NCBI GenBank assembly: GCA_023423045.1
Contig: JAFAGA010000036.1
Location: 1-42,064, forward strand
Direction of reading: 5' to 3'
Origin: Bacillota bacterium
GTDB lineage: Bacteria; Bacillota; Clostridia; Lachnospirales; Lachnospiraceae
Length of the DNA stretch: 42,064 nucleotides
The translations under genes were made by a program, and so were the position numbers. Under the pieces are notes generated by a model. That model made no database searches and was not told the DNA's origin. It saw only the letters and a program-made list of their open reading frames with translations. Below are positions 15,433 to 24,110 of the stretch, piece by piece (position 1 is the stretch's first letter; every line of letters starts with the position of its first letter).

Positions 15433-16080
15433 ATGAAATATATATTACTGGATCTGGATGGGACAATCACGGATCCCAAAGAAGGAATTACGAGATCAGT
15501 TCAATATGCCCTGAAATCCAAGGGGATTCTCATTGAGGATCTGGACAGCCTTTGCCGGCACATCGGTCCCCCGCTGAAAACTTCTTTCATGGATTTTTAC
15601 GGTTTTAGCGAGAGCGAGGCAGAGGAGCTGGTGAAGAAGTACCGGGAGTATTTTAGGGATACCGGCATCTTTGAGAACAAAGTATACGAAGGAATGGACG
15701 AGCTTTTAAGGAAGCTGAAGGCAGCAGGAAAAAGGCTGATTACCGCCACCTCTAAGCCGGAGGTCTTTGCGGAAAGGATACTGAAGCATTTTGAGCTGGA
15801 TCATTATTTTGATGATATCTGCGGGGCGTCCATGGATAACAGCCGTATTGATAAGGAGGATGTTATCCGATATGCCTTGGAGAAAAACGGAATCAGGGAC
15901 TTATCCGAGGTGATTATGGTGGGAGACCGGGAGCATGACGTGATAGGCGCTCATAAGGTTGGCATCGCATCCCTTGGAGTACTGTTCGGTTATGGAAGCC
16001 GGCAGGAGCTGGAGGAGGCAGGGGCTGACAGGCTGGCTCTAACCGTAGCTGAGGTATATGATGTGATTATGAGCATGTAA
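15433..16080 (+). CDS. HAD-family phosphatase (phosphoglycolate phosphatase-like)
   Basis: 215 residues from ATG 15433, which has GGAGG 5 bases upstream. An ATG at 15421 would add four residues and also has a fair ribosome site. HAD motifs are in order: MKYILLDLDGTITDP (motif I, two Asp), ITATSKPE (motif II Thr/Ser with a following Lys), and IMVGDREHDVIGAHKVG (motif IV). A helical cap domain lies between I and II. Members dephosphorylate small molecules such as phosphoglycolate or pyrophosphate; the substrate cannot be read from sequence. It is the second gene of the DUF951 operon. Confidence 0.88.
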   Translation: MKYILLDLDGTITDPKEGITRSVQYALKSKGILIEDLDSLCRHIGPPLKTSFMDFYGFSESEAEELVKKYREYFRDTGIFENKVYEGMDELLRKLKAAGKRLITATSKPEVFAERILKHFELDHYFDDICGASMDNSRIDKEDVIRYALEKNGIRDLSEVIMVGDREHDVIGAHKVGIASLGVLFGYGSRQELEEAGADRLALTVAEVYDVIMSM

Positions 16081-16130
16081 CAGGGAGAGAATTGCCAATA
16101 GAAGGAATGATCAGAAAGGAACGGAAGAAT

Positions 16131-16892
16131 ATGAAGCTGATATCGTGGAATGTGAATGGATTGCGAGCCTGCCTTGGGAAGGGCTTTGAAGAATTCTTTA
16201 AAGAGGTAGATGCAGACGCCTTTTGTCTTCAGGAGACAAAGCTGCAGCCGGAGCAGGTACAGGTTGCTTTCGAGGGTTATCACCAGTATTTTAACTCAGC
16301 AGTTAAAAAAGGATACTCAGGAACCGCGCTTTTTTCTAAGAAGGAACCCATCAGTGTGACCTTTGACATGGGAATTGAAAAACATGATGCTGAGGGAAGA
16401 GTTATTACCGCAGAGTATGAAGACTTTTATCTGGTTACCGTATATACGCCCAATTCCCAGAGAGAGCTGGCAAGATTGGATTACCGTATGGAATGGGAAG
16501 AGGATTTCAGAGCATTTCTTCTTGATTTGGACCGGAAGAAGCCCGTGGTGGTCTGCGGGGATTTGAATGTGGCGCATAAGGAGATTGACCTGAAGAATCC
16601 GAAATCAAACACGAGGAATGCAGGTTTTACCATTGAGGAAAGAGACAAGATGACGAAGCTGCTGGACAGCGGTTTTATTGATACCTTCCGCTATAAATAT
16701 CCGGAGGCTGCGGATGCCTATACCTGGTGGTCATATATGTTTAGGGCCCGGGAGAAGAATGTCGGTTGGCGTATTGACTATTTCCTGGCTTCAGAGCGGT
16801 TGAAGGATCGAATTTGTGATAGTTTGATTTTTAGTGAAACAATGGGCAGCGATCATTGCCCTGTCGGACTTATTCTGGAAGATGGGAACTAA
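16131..16892 (+). CDS. xth: Exodeoxyribonuclease III / AP endonuclease
   Basis: 253 residues from ATG 16131 with AAAGGA upstream; the frame is open 13 codons further. It is an endonuclease/exonuclease/phosphatase-fold enzyme that cuts abasic sites in base-excision repair. The motifs are complete: MKLISWNVNGLRACL, CLQETKL (metal-binding Glu), VVCGDLNVAH, WRIDYFLAS and GSDHCPVGL (catalytic His). Length is typical of ExoA/XthA in Firmicutes. It lies 50 bp after the HAD gene in the same direction, probably co-transcribed. Confidence 0.95.
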   Translation: MKLISWNVNGLRACLGKGFEEFFKEVDADAFCLQETKLQPEQVQVAFEGYHQYFNSAVKKGYSGTALFSKKEPISVTFDMGIEKHDAEGRVITAEYEDFYLVTVYTPNSQRELARLDYRMEWEEDFRAFLLDLDRKKPVVVCGDLNVAHKEIDLKNPKSNTRNAGFTIEERDKMTKLLDSGFIDTFRYKYPEAADAYTWWSYMFRAREKNVGWRIDYFLASERLKDRICDSLIFSETMGSDHCPVGLILEDGN

Positions 16893-16922
16893 TAATACGG
16901 TTGATCAAAAAAGGATAATGGA

Positions 16923-17519
16923 ATGAGAAAGCTTTATGATATCACGCAGGAATTGTTTCACGGGAGCATATATCCCGATGATTTGGCACCTTCCTACAGC
17001 AGAGTGTCGGATATGGCCAATGGGGATGCCTATAATCTGACCAATCTGTCCATGGGAGCTCACAATGCAACTCATGTTGATGCGCCCTTTCACTTCTACC
17101 AAGGCGGTAAAACAATAGAGCAAATTCAGCTGTCCCGCTGTATCGGCCCTTGTTCGGTGGTGGAGCTGGACGACTGCGAGGAAGAAGAGGTATTGGCGAG
17201 GAAGCTGCAGACCTGTCGGAAGAGGCTGCTGATTAAGGGGAAGGTTGAAATTACCCTTGAGATGGCAAAAGCATTTAACCGGTACGACATACTCCTGGTC
17301 GGCGTGGAGTCCCAGAGTGTGGGATCCGAGGAAGCGCCGATGCCGGTGCACCTTGAGCTTTTAGGAAGGGAAGTGGTATTGCTGGAGGGAATTTGTCTGG
17401 AGGAGGTTGCTCCCGGGGATTACTTCCTGATGGCACCGCCGCTGAAGCTGGGAGGCTGCGATGGGGCGCCTTGCCGTGCAGTGCTGATGGAGCTTTTTGA
17501 CTCGGATATGGAAGATTAG
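16923..17519 (+). CDS. Cyclase-family (kynurenine formamidase-like) hydrolase
   Basis: 198 residues. It belongs to the putative cyclase family (PF04199), whose signature HNATHVDAPFHF is the metal-binding HxGTHxDxPxHF pattern, here with Asn-Ala in place of Gly. The family includes arylformamidases and isatin hydrolases; no tryptophan-degradation genes lie nearby, so the substrate is unknown. It starts 30 bp after xth and is likely part of the same operon. The C-terminal residues LMAPPLKLGGCDGAPCRAVL fit the family. Confidence 0.85.
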   Translation: MRKLYDITQELFHGSIYPDDLAPSYSRVSDMANGDAYNLTNLSMGAHNATHVDAPFHFYQGGKTIEQIQLSRCIGPCSVVELDDCEEEEVLARKLQTCRKRLLIKGKVEITLEMAKAFNRYDILLVGVESQSVGSEEAPMPVHLELLGREVVLLEGICLEEVAPGDYFLMAPPLKLGGCDGAPCRAVLMELFDSDMED

Positions 17520-17574
17520 AATTATATTTAGTAAATGGTTGTAAGATACAAAAGAAAGTGGAAGGTGGGATGTT

Positions 17575-18648
17575 ATGGAGGCAGTGAGAATAAGAACGGA
17601 TCAGGCCGAGGTGGGCATGAAGGTGGCCTCGGACGTGTATACTTCAAATAATCAATTGATTATTCCGAAAAATACGGTACTGGATGAACGCATGATTACC
17701 AGACTGCGGTTTTATAATATTTATGGTTTTTTGATTTTCCGTAATGGAGCGCAGGATGAGCCGGTGGAAGAGGTATCTTATATCGAAATGCTTCGCAGCA
17801 CTCCGGAATTTAAGAAATTTAATCGTACTTATGTGGGATCGATCCAGAATGTGGAAGATAATTTTAACCATATCCTTGGCGGGGAGGAAGAGATTAATAT
17901 TAATGCCCTCCTGGCAGAGACGAACCGTATTCTATCGGAAGGAAGAAACGGAGCTCATATCCTTGAGATGCTTCATGGGATTCGTAATTATGATGATCTG
18001 ACCTATGTCCATGGTTTGAATGTATCCCTGATCTGCAATGTTTTTGGCAATTGGCTTAAGTTTTCACAGGAGGATATCCGTATCCTGACCATAGCCGGTT
18101 TGCTTCATGATATCGGTAAGATGCTTATACCCAGGGAGATCATATCCAAAGCGGACAAGCTGACGCCGGAGGAATTCAGAATAATTAAGACGCATTCCAT
18201 GAGGGGCTATGAGGTGCTGAAGGATTTTCCCATTGATATACGGGTAAAATATGCCGCTCTGATGCATCATGAAAGATGCGACGGAAGCGGATATCCCAAT
18301 GGATTCGTAGCAGAGCAGATTGATGAGTTTGCTAAAATCATTGCAATTGCCGATGTCTACGATGCGATGACCTCAAGCCGCCGCTATCGCAATGCCATCT
18401 GCCCCTTTGATGTTATTGCGGAATTCGAGCGGGACGGTTTCCTGAAGTTTGATGCAGGATATCTGATGACTTTCCTGGAGCGTATTGTCCAATCCTACAT
18501 GCATAATATGGTACGCCTCAGTGACGGACGGGAAGGCGAGGTTATCATGATTAACCGGCTCTCGCTGTCAAGACCGGTGGTGAAAGTCGGCAATGATTAT
18601 GTTGATTTATCCAAGGACCGGAAGCTTTCTATCCAGGAAATAGTCTAA
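17575..18648 (+). CDS. HD-GYP domain protein, probable cyclic-di-GMP phosphodiesterase
   Basis: 357 residues. The N-terminal 125 residues are a small unrecognised sensing or dimerisation part. The HD-GYP domain follows: LLHDIGKMLIPREII, then HSMRGYEVL, LMHHERCDGSGYPNG (GYP motif intact) and IADVYDAMTSSRRYR. The metal ligands and the GYP triad are complete, so hydrolysis of c-di-GMP or a related dinucleotide is likely. No receiver domain is present. Last gene of the plus-strand run; it overlaps the convergent azlD by 4 bp. Confidence 0.93.
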   Translation: MEAVRIRTDQAEVGMKVASDVYTSNNQLIIPKNTVLDERMITRLRFYNIYGFLIFRNGAQDEPVEEVSYIEMLRSTPEFKKFNRTYVGSIQNVEDNFNHILGGEEEININALLAETNRILSEGRNGAHILEMLHGIRNYDDLTYVHGLNVSLICNVFGNWLKFSQEDIRILTIAGLLHDIGKMLIPREIISKADKLTPEEFRIIKTHSMRGYEVLKDFPIDIRVKYAALMHHERCDGSGYPNGFVAEQIDEFAKIIAIADVYDAMTSSRRYRNAICPFDVIAEFERDGFLKFDAGYLMTFLERIVQSYMHNMVRLSDGREGEVIMINRLSLSRPVVKVGNDYVDLSKDRKLSIQEIV

Positions 18649-18980
18649 GCAAATACATATTGAAGAAGCAGCATATAGAGAAGAGCACCCCCGCCGATAC
18701 TGAGCAGGGTGTTCTTTTTCCATAGATGCAGCAATGCGATCACCAGGATGCTGATGGCTTCCGGGAGCGCATAAGGGGATTGAAACAGGGAGATATCCTT
18801 CAGACAATATACTACAAGCATTCCAATAATGGTAAAGGGAAGGACATCGGCCAAATATTTTACATACTTGGGAATAGGCTTATTCTCCGGAAATAGAAGA
18901 AAGGGCAGAGCTCTCGTTAAAAAGGTACCCAGGGCTACAATTATAAAAAAGATAATTAGCTGGGGTGTGGTATAATTCAT
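18645..18980 (-). CDS. azlD: AzlD-type branched-chain amino acid exporter subunit
   Basis: 111 residues with four hydrophobic helices. It matches the small AzlD family: VALGTFLTRALPFLLFPE, then KYLADVLPFTIIGMLVVYCL and PYALPEAISILVIALLHLWK. It works with AzlC as a two-component exporter, as in YgaZH. Its ATG overlaps the azlC stop by 4 bp (ATGA), so the two are translationally coupled. Its stop overlaps the convergent HD-GYP stop by 4 bp, leaving no room for a terminator between them. Confidence 0.9.
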   Translation of the reverse strand: MNYTTPQLIIFFIIVALGTFLTRALPFLLFPENKPIPKYVKYLADVLPFTIIGMLVVYCLKDISLFQSPYALPEAISILVIALLHLWKKNTLLSIGGGALLYMLLLQYVFA

Positions 18981-19675
18981 GACATTTTCCCCCGTTCCAT
19001 CGGTTTTTTAAGAATGGTGACACATAGCAGGATACAGATCATCGAAGGTATAATAAAATCGGAAGCACCAAACAGAAGACGGCACACAATGGCACTGAGA
19101 ATACCGATGATGGCGGGCAGATGATTGGAGGTCTGCTTCCATTGATTGATCAGTATCACGACAAAGAGTGCTGTCAGCACAAAATCAATCCCCCTGGTAT
19201 TGATCTTAAGCAGGCTTCCCAGAATACCTCCCAGGATGGAGCCGATAATCCAATAGCTATGGTCCAGCAAAGATATAAACAAATAGAACCAGGACTCCTC
19301 CACCTCCTTCGGTGCCTTGGCGGAGCATAGGATGGAAAAACTTTCGTCCGTCAGGGAAAAGATGAGGTAGGGCTTCATTCTGCCGGTCCCCCGATATTGA
19401 TGAAGCATGGAGATGCCGTAGAAGATATGTCTTGCATTGACGGCGATGGTCATCAGGAAGGCACCGAGAGGATCAAAGCCGGCAGCAAGGAGTGCTACGG
19501 ATACAAATTGCATGGAACCGGCATAGACAAAGACGCTGGCAAGGATAATCCAGAACAGGGAGAAGCCCTTGCTGTCCATTAAGATGCCATAAGCGGCGCC
19601 CAGCACAATATATCCGGTGAGTACAGGTATCGTATGCGGAAAAGCAGCCTTGAGGGCTGCTGTTTTATCATTCAT
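18977..19675 (-). CDS. azlC: AzlC-type branched-chain amino acid exporter, large subunit
   Basis: 232 residues from ATG 19675, where AAGGAG sits at good spacing. The frame is open 45 codons upstream, but that part is antisense to the preceding gene and looks non-coding. Family features: AAFPHTIPVLTGYIVLGAAY, the helix VYAGSMQFVSVALLAAGFDP, and VNARHIFYGISMLHQY, all typical of AzlC/YgaZ. It is predicted to export branched-chain amino acids or analogues. It lies 37 bp after the 136-residue gene and is coupled to azlD. Confidence 0.92.
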   Translation of the reverse strand: MNDKTAALKAAFPHTIPVLTGYIVLGAAYGILMDSKGFSLFWIILASVFVYAGSMQFVSVALLAAGFDPLGAFLMTIAVNARHIFYGISMLHQYRGTGRMKPYLIFSLTDESFSILCSAKAPKEVEESWFYLFISLLDHSYWIIGSILGGILGSLLKINTRGIDFVLTALFVVILINQWKQTSNHLPAIIGILSAIVCRLLFGASDFIIPSMICILLCVTILKKPMERGKMS

Positions 19676-19712
19676 AGTTATGCTCCTTACAGGTATAAAT
19701 AATAATGATGGG

Positions 19713-20123
19713 CTAACGGGGCACTTTCTTAGAAGTGCCGGCATAGACCGGTGAAAAATCCTCGCTGTCAGCGCAGACAAAGCCTGAGAATTCTGCCACA
19801 AGCTGTTCAAAATACGGAGTTACCAGGGTGAGATCTGCCTCGCACATAGTTATGGCGAAAGCGGTTTGAATGTCTCGGTTTTTTATAAAAGCAGCATCGG
19901 AAGGGTCCTTAAAGTCAGCTTCAATTGCCTCCAGGTCCACAGTGCTTCCATTGGGAAGCAGGAGCTCCATAACATTCATCTCCGCCCATAGCTCCACGGT
20001 GATATTCCCGGAGTTACTCAGAAGTTCTGCGATATCCGCTGCGGATACCTGCCTTGGTGTCATATAAAACAGATCGATATATTGCTTAACCGGTTCCTTG
20101 GTTGGTTTCTTTTTGTTCGCCAT
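19713..20123 (-). CDS. Conserved hypothetical protein before azlCD
   Basis: 136 residues, acidic, soluble, no signal or membrane helix. It starts MANKKKPTKEPVKQYIDLFY, contains VELWAEMNVMELLLPNGS and DAAFIKNRDIQTAF, and ends SKKVPR. AAAGGA lies upstream of ATG 20123. A minus-strand -10 TATAAT is at 20176-20181. It is the first gene of a probable three-gene operon with azlC and azlD. I do not recognise the family and assign no function. Confidence 0.7.
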   Translation of the reverse strand: MANKKKPTKEPVKQYIDLFYMTPRQVSAADIAELLSNSGNITVELWAEMNVMELLLPNGSTVDLEAIEADFKDPSDAAFIKNRDIQTAFAITMCEADLTLVTPYFEQLVAEFSGFVCADSEDFSPVYAGTSKKVPR

Positions 20124-20556
20124 AAAAAATCCTTTCTTCTATCTCATATTGGATGGGTCTTGTTCTGTTTATGAGATTATATCATAAAGTAAAAAAATTT
20201 AACATATAATTTATTTTTGTTATTACTCAGGTATTACATTAACTTACCGCTCAATAATCTTACTCCATTTTATAGCATTTTGCATACCTGCTGTGTCTCT
20301 CTTTAAAATTTTGGTATGTCAGCGTAATCCTTAAATCCATAGTACCATGATTTACACCACAAAAAAAGACATAACTTTTCTTTCTGCATGGTATCATGAG
20401 GATATCTTCCAAACCGTGGTGAAGTGGGCGTTATGTATCGGCAGACAGTGGATTTTCGCAGCCTGCCAGTTACCAGCGGCATATAGTTTAGCCACAGGAG
20501 AAATTCTATTATTGTTAAGATCTATTTTCTTGATTTAATTCGTTCAAACAAATACA
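20124..20556. other. Intergenic region with no intact gene
   Basis: AT-rich near 20.2 kb, with the minus-strand -10 at 20176-20181. Short open frames near 20.35-20.54 kb have no ribosome site and no family resemblance. It probably contains more of the eroded DNA that ends in the acetyltransferase remnant. Confidence 0.4.
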
Positions 20557-20673
20557 ATGGAGTCATACCATCGTGTATCCGTTCTTGAAAACGCGGATTC
20601 AATAAAGCTTCTTGGGAGAAACGGATTTATTTTAGATCCGGCAACCGGTCTATATAAACTTGAAATAAAATAG
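20557..20673 (+). pseudogene. C-terminal remnant of a GNAT acetyltransferase
   Basis: A 38-residue frame ending ENADSIKLLGRNGFIL then DPATGLYKLEIK. The phrase ENxxSIKLLxxNGF is the typical motif of the last part of GNAT N-acetyltransferases, where acetyl-CoA is contacted. Nothing upstream in any frame gives the missing 120 or so residues, and there is no ribosome site. It ends 25 bases before the next start codon. Confidence 0.55.
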
Positions 20674-20698
20674 TATACTTGCTGAGGAGGAGATTAAG

Positions 20699-21303
20699 AT
20701 GATCGATGTTGGAATGCCAACACTAATTGAAACAAATACCCTGGATGAATGTGCCGAACTTTGCCATGTGCTGGGGTTGCAGTTTATTGAGCTAAATATG
20801 AACCTGCCACAGTATCAAACCAGTAAAATTGATATTCCGCATTTTAATGCTGTTGCCGAGCGTTACAACATATATTATTCGATTCACCTTGATGAAAACC
20901 TGAATATCAGTGATTTCAACCCTTATATCGTCGAAGCCTATCGCCGTACGGTGAGAGAAACAATTAAGGCTGCAAAGCAGCTTGGTGTGCCGATACTGAA
21001 TATGCATTTATCCCAGGGCGTATATTTTACGCTGCCCGATAAGAAGGTCTTCCTTTTTAATGAATATAAAGAGCAGTACCTGAAAAGCATCGTAGCTTTT
21101 CGTGATGAATGTGCAAAGGCTGTCGGTGAATCAGATATTATAATTTGTATAGAGAACAGTAATGGTTATACGACCTTTCAGAGAGAGGCACTAAATTTGC
21201 TCTTGCAAATTCTCATAATTGCCGTATCGTTCTTGAAACAAAAACGGTTGCCGGACTGACACAATCTGTCGAGTGGGTAAAACACAAGAATTCAAGAGTG
21301 TAA
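20699..21303 (+). pseudogene. Sugar-phosphate isomerase/epimerase with internal deletion and frameshift
   Basis: The intact 5' part (GAGGAGG upstream of ATG 20699) encodes a xylose-isomerase-like TIM barrel up to about residue 160: MIDVGMPTLIETNTLDECAE, VPILNMHLSQGVYF, and IIICIENSNGYTTF. At about 21195-21205 the frame breaks. The other frame then reads LANSHNCRIVLETKTVAGLT and QSVEWVKHKNSRV to a stop at 21301-21303, clearly the normal C-terminus. About 50 residues that usually lie between (the GHDHG-type metal site) are missing. The junction lies in AATTTGC-TCTT-GCAAATT, an inverted repeat. A truncated 186-residue product would lack metal ligands. Confidence 0.8.
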
Positions 21304-21351
21304 GATCAGCTTAACAGGAGGACTATAAATAGAATTTGGCGAGGTAAAAAT

Positions 21352-22422
21352 ATGAATTTAAAACAGAAAAATGCGGCACAAAAGGCCATGATGGAATGGC
21401 TGGCTGACCCACAGGAGCTTGGAAAGGCACCGGCTAAGATTGAATGTGCAGGGAGCTTTGAGCTGCACGAGATGCAATACTATATCTTTAAGTATAAGAA
21501 AACGATACTTGGCAAGTGGTTGTTGGGTATATGCGGCGGTTATGAAGGCGATGCGACGGAGCATTGCGGCCATGTGTATAGCAGGATGGAGGAATACCAC
21601 GAAAGCAGTGCACAGGAAAAAGCCACTGCCATGGTGGAGCAGATCCGTGCCTACTGGATGGATCAGGCGGCAAAGGTGGAAGAGCACAAAGAAAATGCAG
21701 GCTCCTTTGTGGGCTCTGCCCTGCTGTCGGAGGCTTGCTGGAACAAAGAGCAGCTGCTCCGCGATTTGAAATCGGAATGGGATCTGACTGTAGAAAGCGA
21801 CGAGAGCGAGGGGGATAATCAGGTCTTTTGTGTTGGTGATTTGATGGTCGCTGTCAGTCTGTTTCCGCCTGTCCCCGACCATGAGGCAGAAGAGAATGCC
21901 GCCAATAACTATATGTGGCCGGACGCTGTAGCAGTTGCCAAAGCGCACAAAGCGACGCTGATGGTTGTGGTGCTGGGTAAGGAACCGTCATTGATAGAGC
22001 GCGGAAAGCTGTTTGTCAAGGTCATGACTTGCTGCTGCAAGCAGAAGAATACCATCGGCATTTTTACCAGTGGAACCGTGTTTCAACCGGAGGTCTATGT
22101 GGGCCTTGCAGATATCATGAAAGAGGATGAGTTGCCCATCTTCAATTGGATTTGGTTTCAGATATATCGCAGGGAAGGTGGCATCTGCTGCTATACCTAT
22201 GGTATGTTTCTGTTTGGAAAGGACGAAATGGAGGTACTGGATGCAAAGGGCCAACCTTCCGAGGTGCGTGATTTTCTGGCGAACATGGTATCCTATGTGT
22301 TGGACTGCGATGTGACGCTCTATGATGGAGAAACCATCGGATTTTCAGAAGAGGACAAGCATTTCATTACCCGCAGCGAAGGGGTATCGCTTCCTGGTCA
22401 GACGCTGAAAATTACCTATTAG
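21352..22422 (+). CDS. DUF4261 domain protein
   Basis: 356 residues, soluble. The C-terminal two thirds match the DUF4261 type: DLMVAVSLFPPVPDHEAEEN, a W and H pair in MWPDAVAVAKAHKATLMVVV, and later IFNWIWFQIYRREGGICCYT. The N-terminal 110 residues (ELHEMQYYIFKYKKTILGKW, then MVEQIRAYW) are a separate, unnamed region. Function unknown; DUF4261 genes often occur in accessory regions of Gram-positive genomes, sometimes as suspected immunity proteins (weak knowledge, not shown here). The frame is intact among decayed neighbours. Confidence 0.75.
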   Translation: MNLKQKNAAQKAMMEWLADPQELGKAPAKIECAGSFELHEMQYYIFKYKKTILGKWLLGICGGYEGDATEHCGHVYSRMEEYHESSAQEKATAMVEQIRAYWMDQAAKVEEHKENAGSFVGSALLSEACWNKEQLLRDLKSEWDLTVESDESEGDNQVFCVGDLMVAVSLFPPVPDHEAEENAANNYMWPDAVAVAKAHKATLMVVVLGKEPSLIERGKLFVKVMTCCCKQKNTIGIFTSGTVFQPEVYVGLADIMKEDELPIFNWIWFQIYRREGGICCYTYGMFLFGKDEMEVLDAKGQPSEVRDFLANMVSYVLDCDVTLYDGETIGFSEEDKHFITRSEGVSLPGQTLKITY

Positions 22423-22504
22423 ATTAGGGACTAAGCTTGAAATCAGAATGTATCTATGGGATTTTAATCAAGAATTGTTTATATTTTGTGCAGGAGGTTA
22501 CTAA

Positions 22505-22738
22505 ATGAGATCTAAAATTAAAAAACATATTGGGTCAAGAATATTATTTGGAATTGGAATCGTATTACTAATGTGTTATTTCGGAGGCATATTTTACATT
22601 TACAATATTCAAGAGTATAATCCTTATGCTTCTACAGGGGCCGATCTTGATGCTTTAATTCACAGCGTGCTGTTTTTACCTCCAACTGCAGTATGTTTGA
22701 TATTATCTCTCATATTACATATAAAAACAAAAAAGTAA
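22505..22738 (+). CDS. Small two-helix membrane protein
   Basis: 77 residues. Helices at about 11-33 (RILFGIGIVLLMCYFGGIF) and 50-72 (HSVLFLPPTAVCLILSLILH), with basic ends, so both termini are probably cytoplasmic. CAGGAGG 7 bases before ATG 22505 supports translation. Not recognised. It follows the DUF4261 gene by about 80 bp and could be co-transcribed with it. Confidence 0.65.
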   Translation: MRSKIKKHIGSRILFGIGIVLLMCYFGGIFYIYNIQEYNPYASTGADLDALIHSVLFLPPTAVCLILSLILHIKTKK

Positions 22739-22913
22739 ATCGCGCTGTCTGTTATGAATATATATTACGAGGATAAAGGATGATTATATTTTCCTAATTG
22801 TGAGCACTAGCCTAATTTTTTGAGAATAAAGACGTTGTTATTCCGCATATACCTGCACAACAAGGGACAAATTGGGTACCGAGTTGTTATGTACAAGGCA
22901 GATGGCATAAGCT

Positions 22914-22945
22914 GTCAGCCTTGCATTAATTAAAGCAAGGCTGAC
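22914..22945. terminator. Strong hairpin after the AraC/GyrI-type gene
   Basis: Perfect 11-bp stem GTCAGCCTTGC / GCAAGGCTGAC, 10-base loop. No T-run follows on either strand, so it may be a terminator of another type or an mRNA end stabiliser. It lies just beyond the minus-strand gene's stop. Confidence 0.5.
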
Positions 22946-22955
22946 TTCACAAAAA

Positions 22956-23876
22956 TCAACGCACTTCTCTCACAGGGCGCATCTCAATATATCCCCGCCA
23001 ACCCATAGGTGCCAGCTGCATTTTTGGTGCCAGCTCGTCGGCGTATTGATAGCCGTAGACAGCAGGATTAAAATTCTGAATCCTCTCCACACAAATTCCA
23101 ACTGCCTCCTGATAATTTTCATCATCATACGGCTCACCTTGAAACACAAGGAATTTACACGGTTCAAGGTCAATGATATCAAACCCCTCCGGTATATGAG
23201 CGGCATAATCGGCAGGGACTTCAACACCATGCGCATATAGACCCGTTCCCTCCGGCCGCATGTTGTCAGGCAGCCATACACCGACGGGCTCATACAGCGC
23301 TTCCTTGATGCTGCAAAGAATATCCCAAGGTTCCGGTTTTTCCGGTGTTCTGCATCCTACCTCCTCCATATACTCAAAATAATGGGTTGCTTTTTGGCTT
23401 CTTCGCAGGATCAGCTTTCGTGCCGGGCGCTCCATAATTTGTGTAAAAATAACTGCAGTTTTTGTTTCCATTTTCCATTCCTCCGATTTAGATTTGTGGC
23501 GGTCCAGATAACGATACGGAATCAACCAACCTTCAGGCTTTGGATAACTGGCATATTTTTTTGGAGTTATTCCAAATGCGTTGGTAAAAGCTCTCGTAAA
23601 ACCCTCGTGACTATCAAAAATAAAATCCAGAGCAATATCCAGTACCTTGGACTGGCTGCTGCGCAGAACATGCGCGGATTGTATCAGCCGCTCGCGCCGG
23701 ATATATTCAAATGGAGATAAACCGGTTTCCTCTTTGAACAATCGCGCCGCGTGGTACTGAGAATAGCCGATTGATTTTGCAATATCATTTGATGTTATAG
23801 GGTCTTGCAGATGAGCCTTTATATAAGCCTGCATCTGTGCCACGATCGCCGAACCTTTATGGTGTTCATTTCCCAT
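22956..23876 (-). CDS. AraC-family regulator with GyrI-like effector domain
   Basis: 306 residues. The DNA-binding half is N-terminal (residues about 10-110): two helix-turn-helix motifs, SNDIAKSIGYSQYHAARLFK and ALDFIFDSHEGFTRAFTNAF, ending GITPKKYASY. A GyrI/SOUL-like small-molecule-binding domain (about 145-300) follows, with ALYEPVGVWLPDNM and YEAVG-like ending. This is the Rob/SoxS-relative layout; members respond to drugs or other ligands. GCAGGAGG precedes ATG 23876. It is intact. A second gene of the same layout survives only as a remnant at 27.07-27.47 kb. Confidence 0.88.
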   Translation of the reverse strand: MGNEHHKGSAIVAQMQAYIKAHLQDPITSNDIAKSIGYSQYHAARLFKEETGLSPFEYIRRERLIQSAHVLRSSQSKVLDIALDFIFDSHEGFTRAFTNAFGITPKKYASYPKPEGWLIPYRYLDRHKSKSEEWKMETKTAVIFTQIMERPARKLILRRSQKATHYFEYMEEVGCRTPEKPEPWDILCSIKEALYEPVGVWLPDNMRPEGTGLYAHGVEVPADYAAHIPEGFDIIDLEPCKFLVFQGEPYDDENYQEAVGICVERIQNFNPAVYGYQYADELAPKMQLAPMGWRGYIEMRPVREVR

Positions 23877-24032
23877 CGTTTCTCACCTCCTGCAATTATT
23901 TTACGAATAATTAAATTGCTTTTCTTGATTTCAACTGCTATGTTTACTGCTCTTCACGTATCACTACTGTATTTAATTATATAAAGAAGCTTGTCTTTGG
24001 GCGTAAGTATGGGATAACCCTCCAGTCAGGAG

Positions 24033-24066
24033 GAGAAAATACCGAAACCATAATCCGGCTTCGGCA
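24033..24066 (-). terminator. Terminator of the GH2 gene
   Basis: In minus-strand RNA a 10-bp stem forms fully only with two G-U pairs (UGCCGAAGCC with GGUUUCGGUA), followed by UUUUC. On the plus strand the same positions are mismatches, so the terminator is specific to the minus strand. Confidence 0.65.
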
Positions 24067-24110
24067 TCCTCTCAATAATCAGCTGTAATATACTTCACCT
24101 TACTTATCAG

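Noticed and set aside
20347..20538. 63-codon plus-strand frame
   Set aside because: No ribosome site and no recognisable protein; lies in eroded intergenic DNA.
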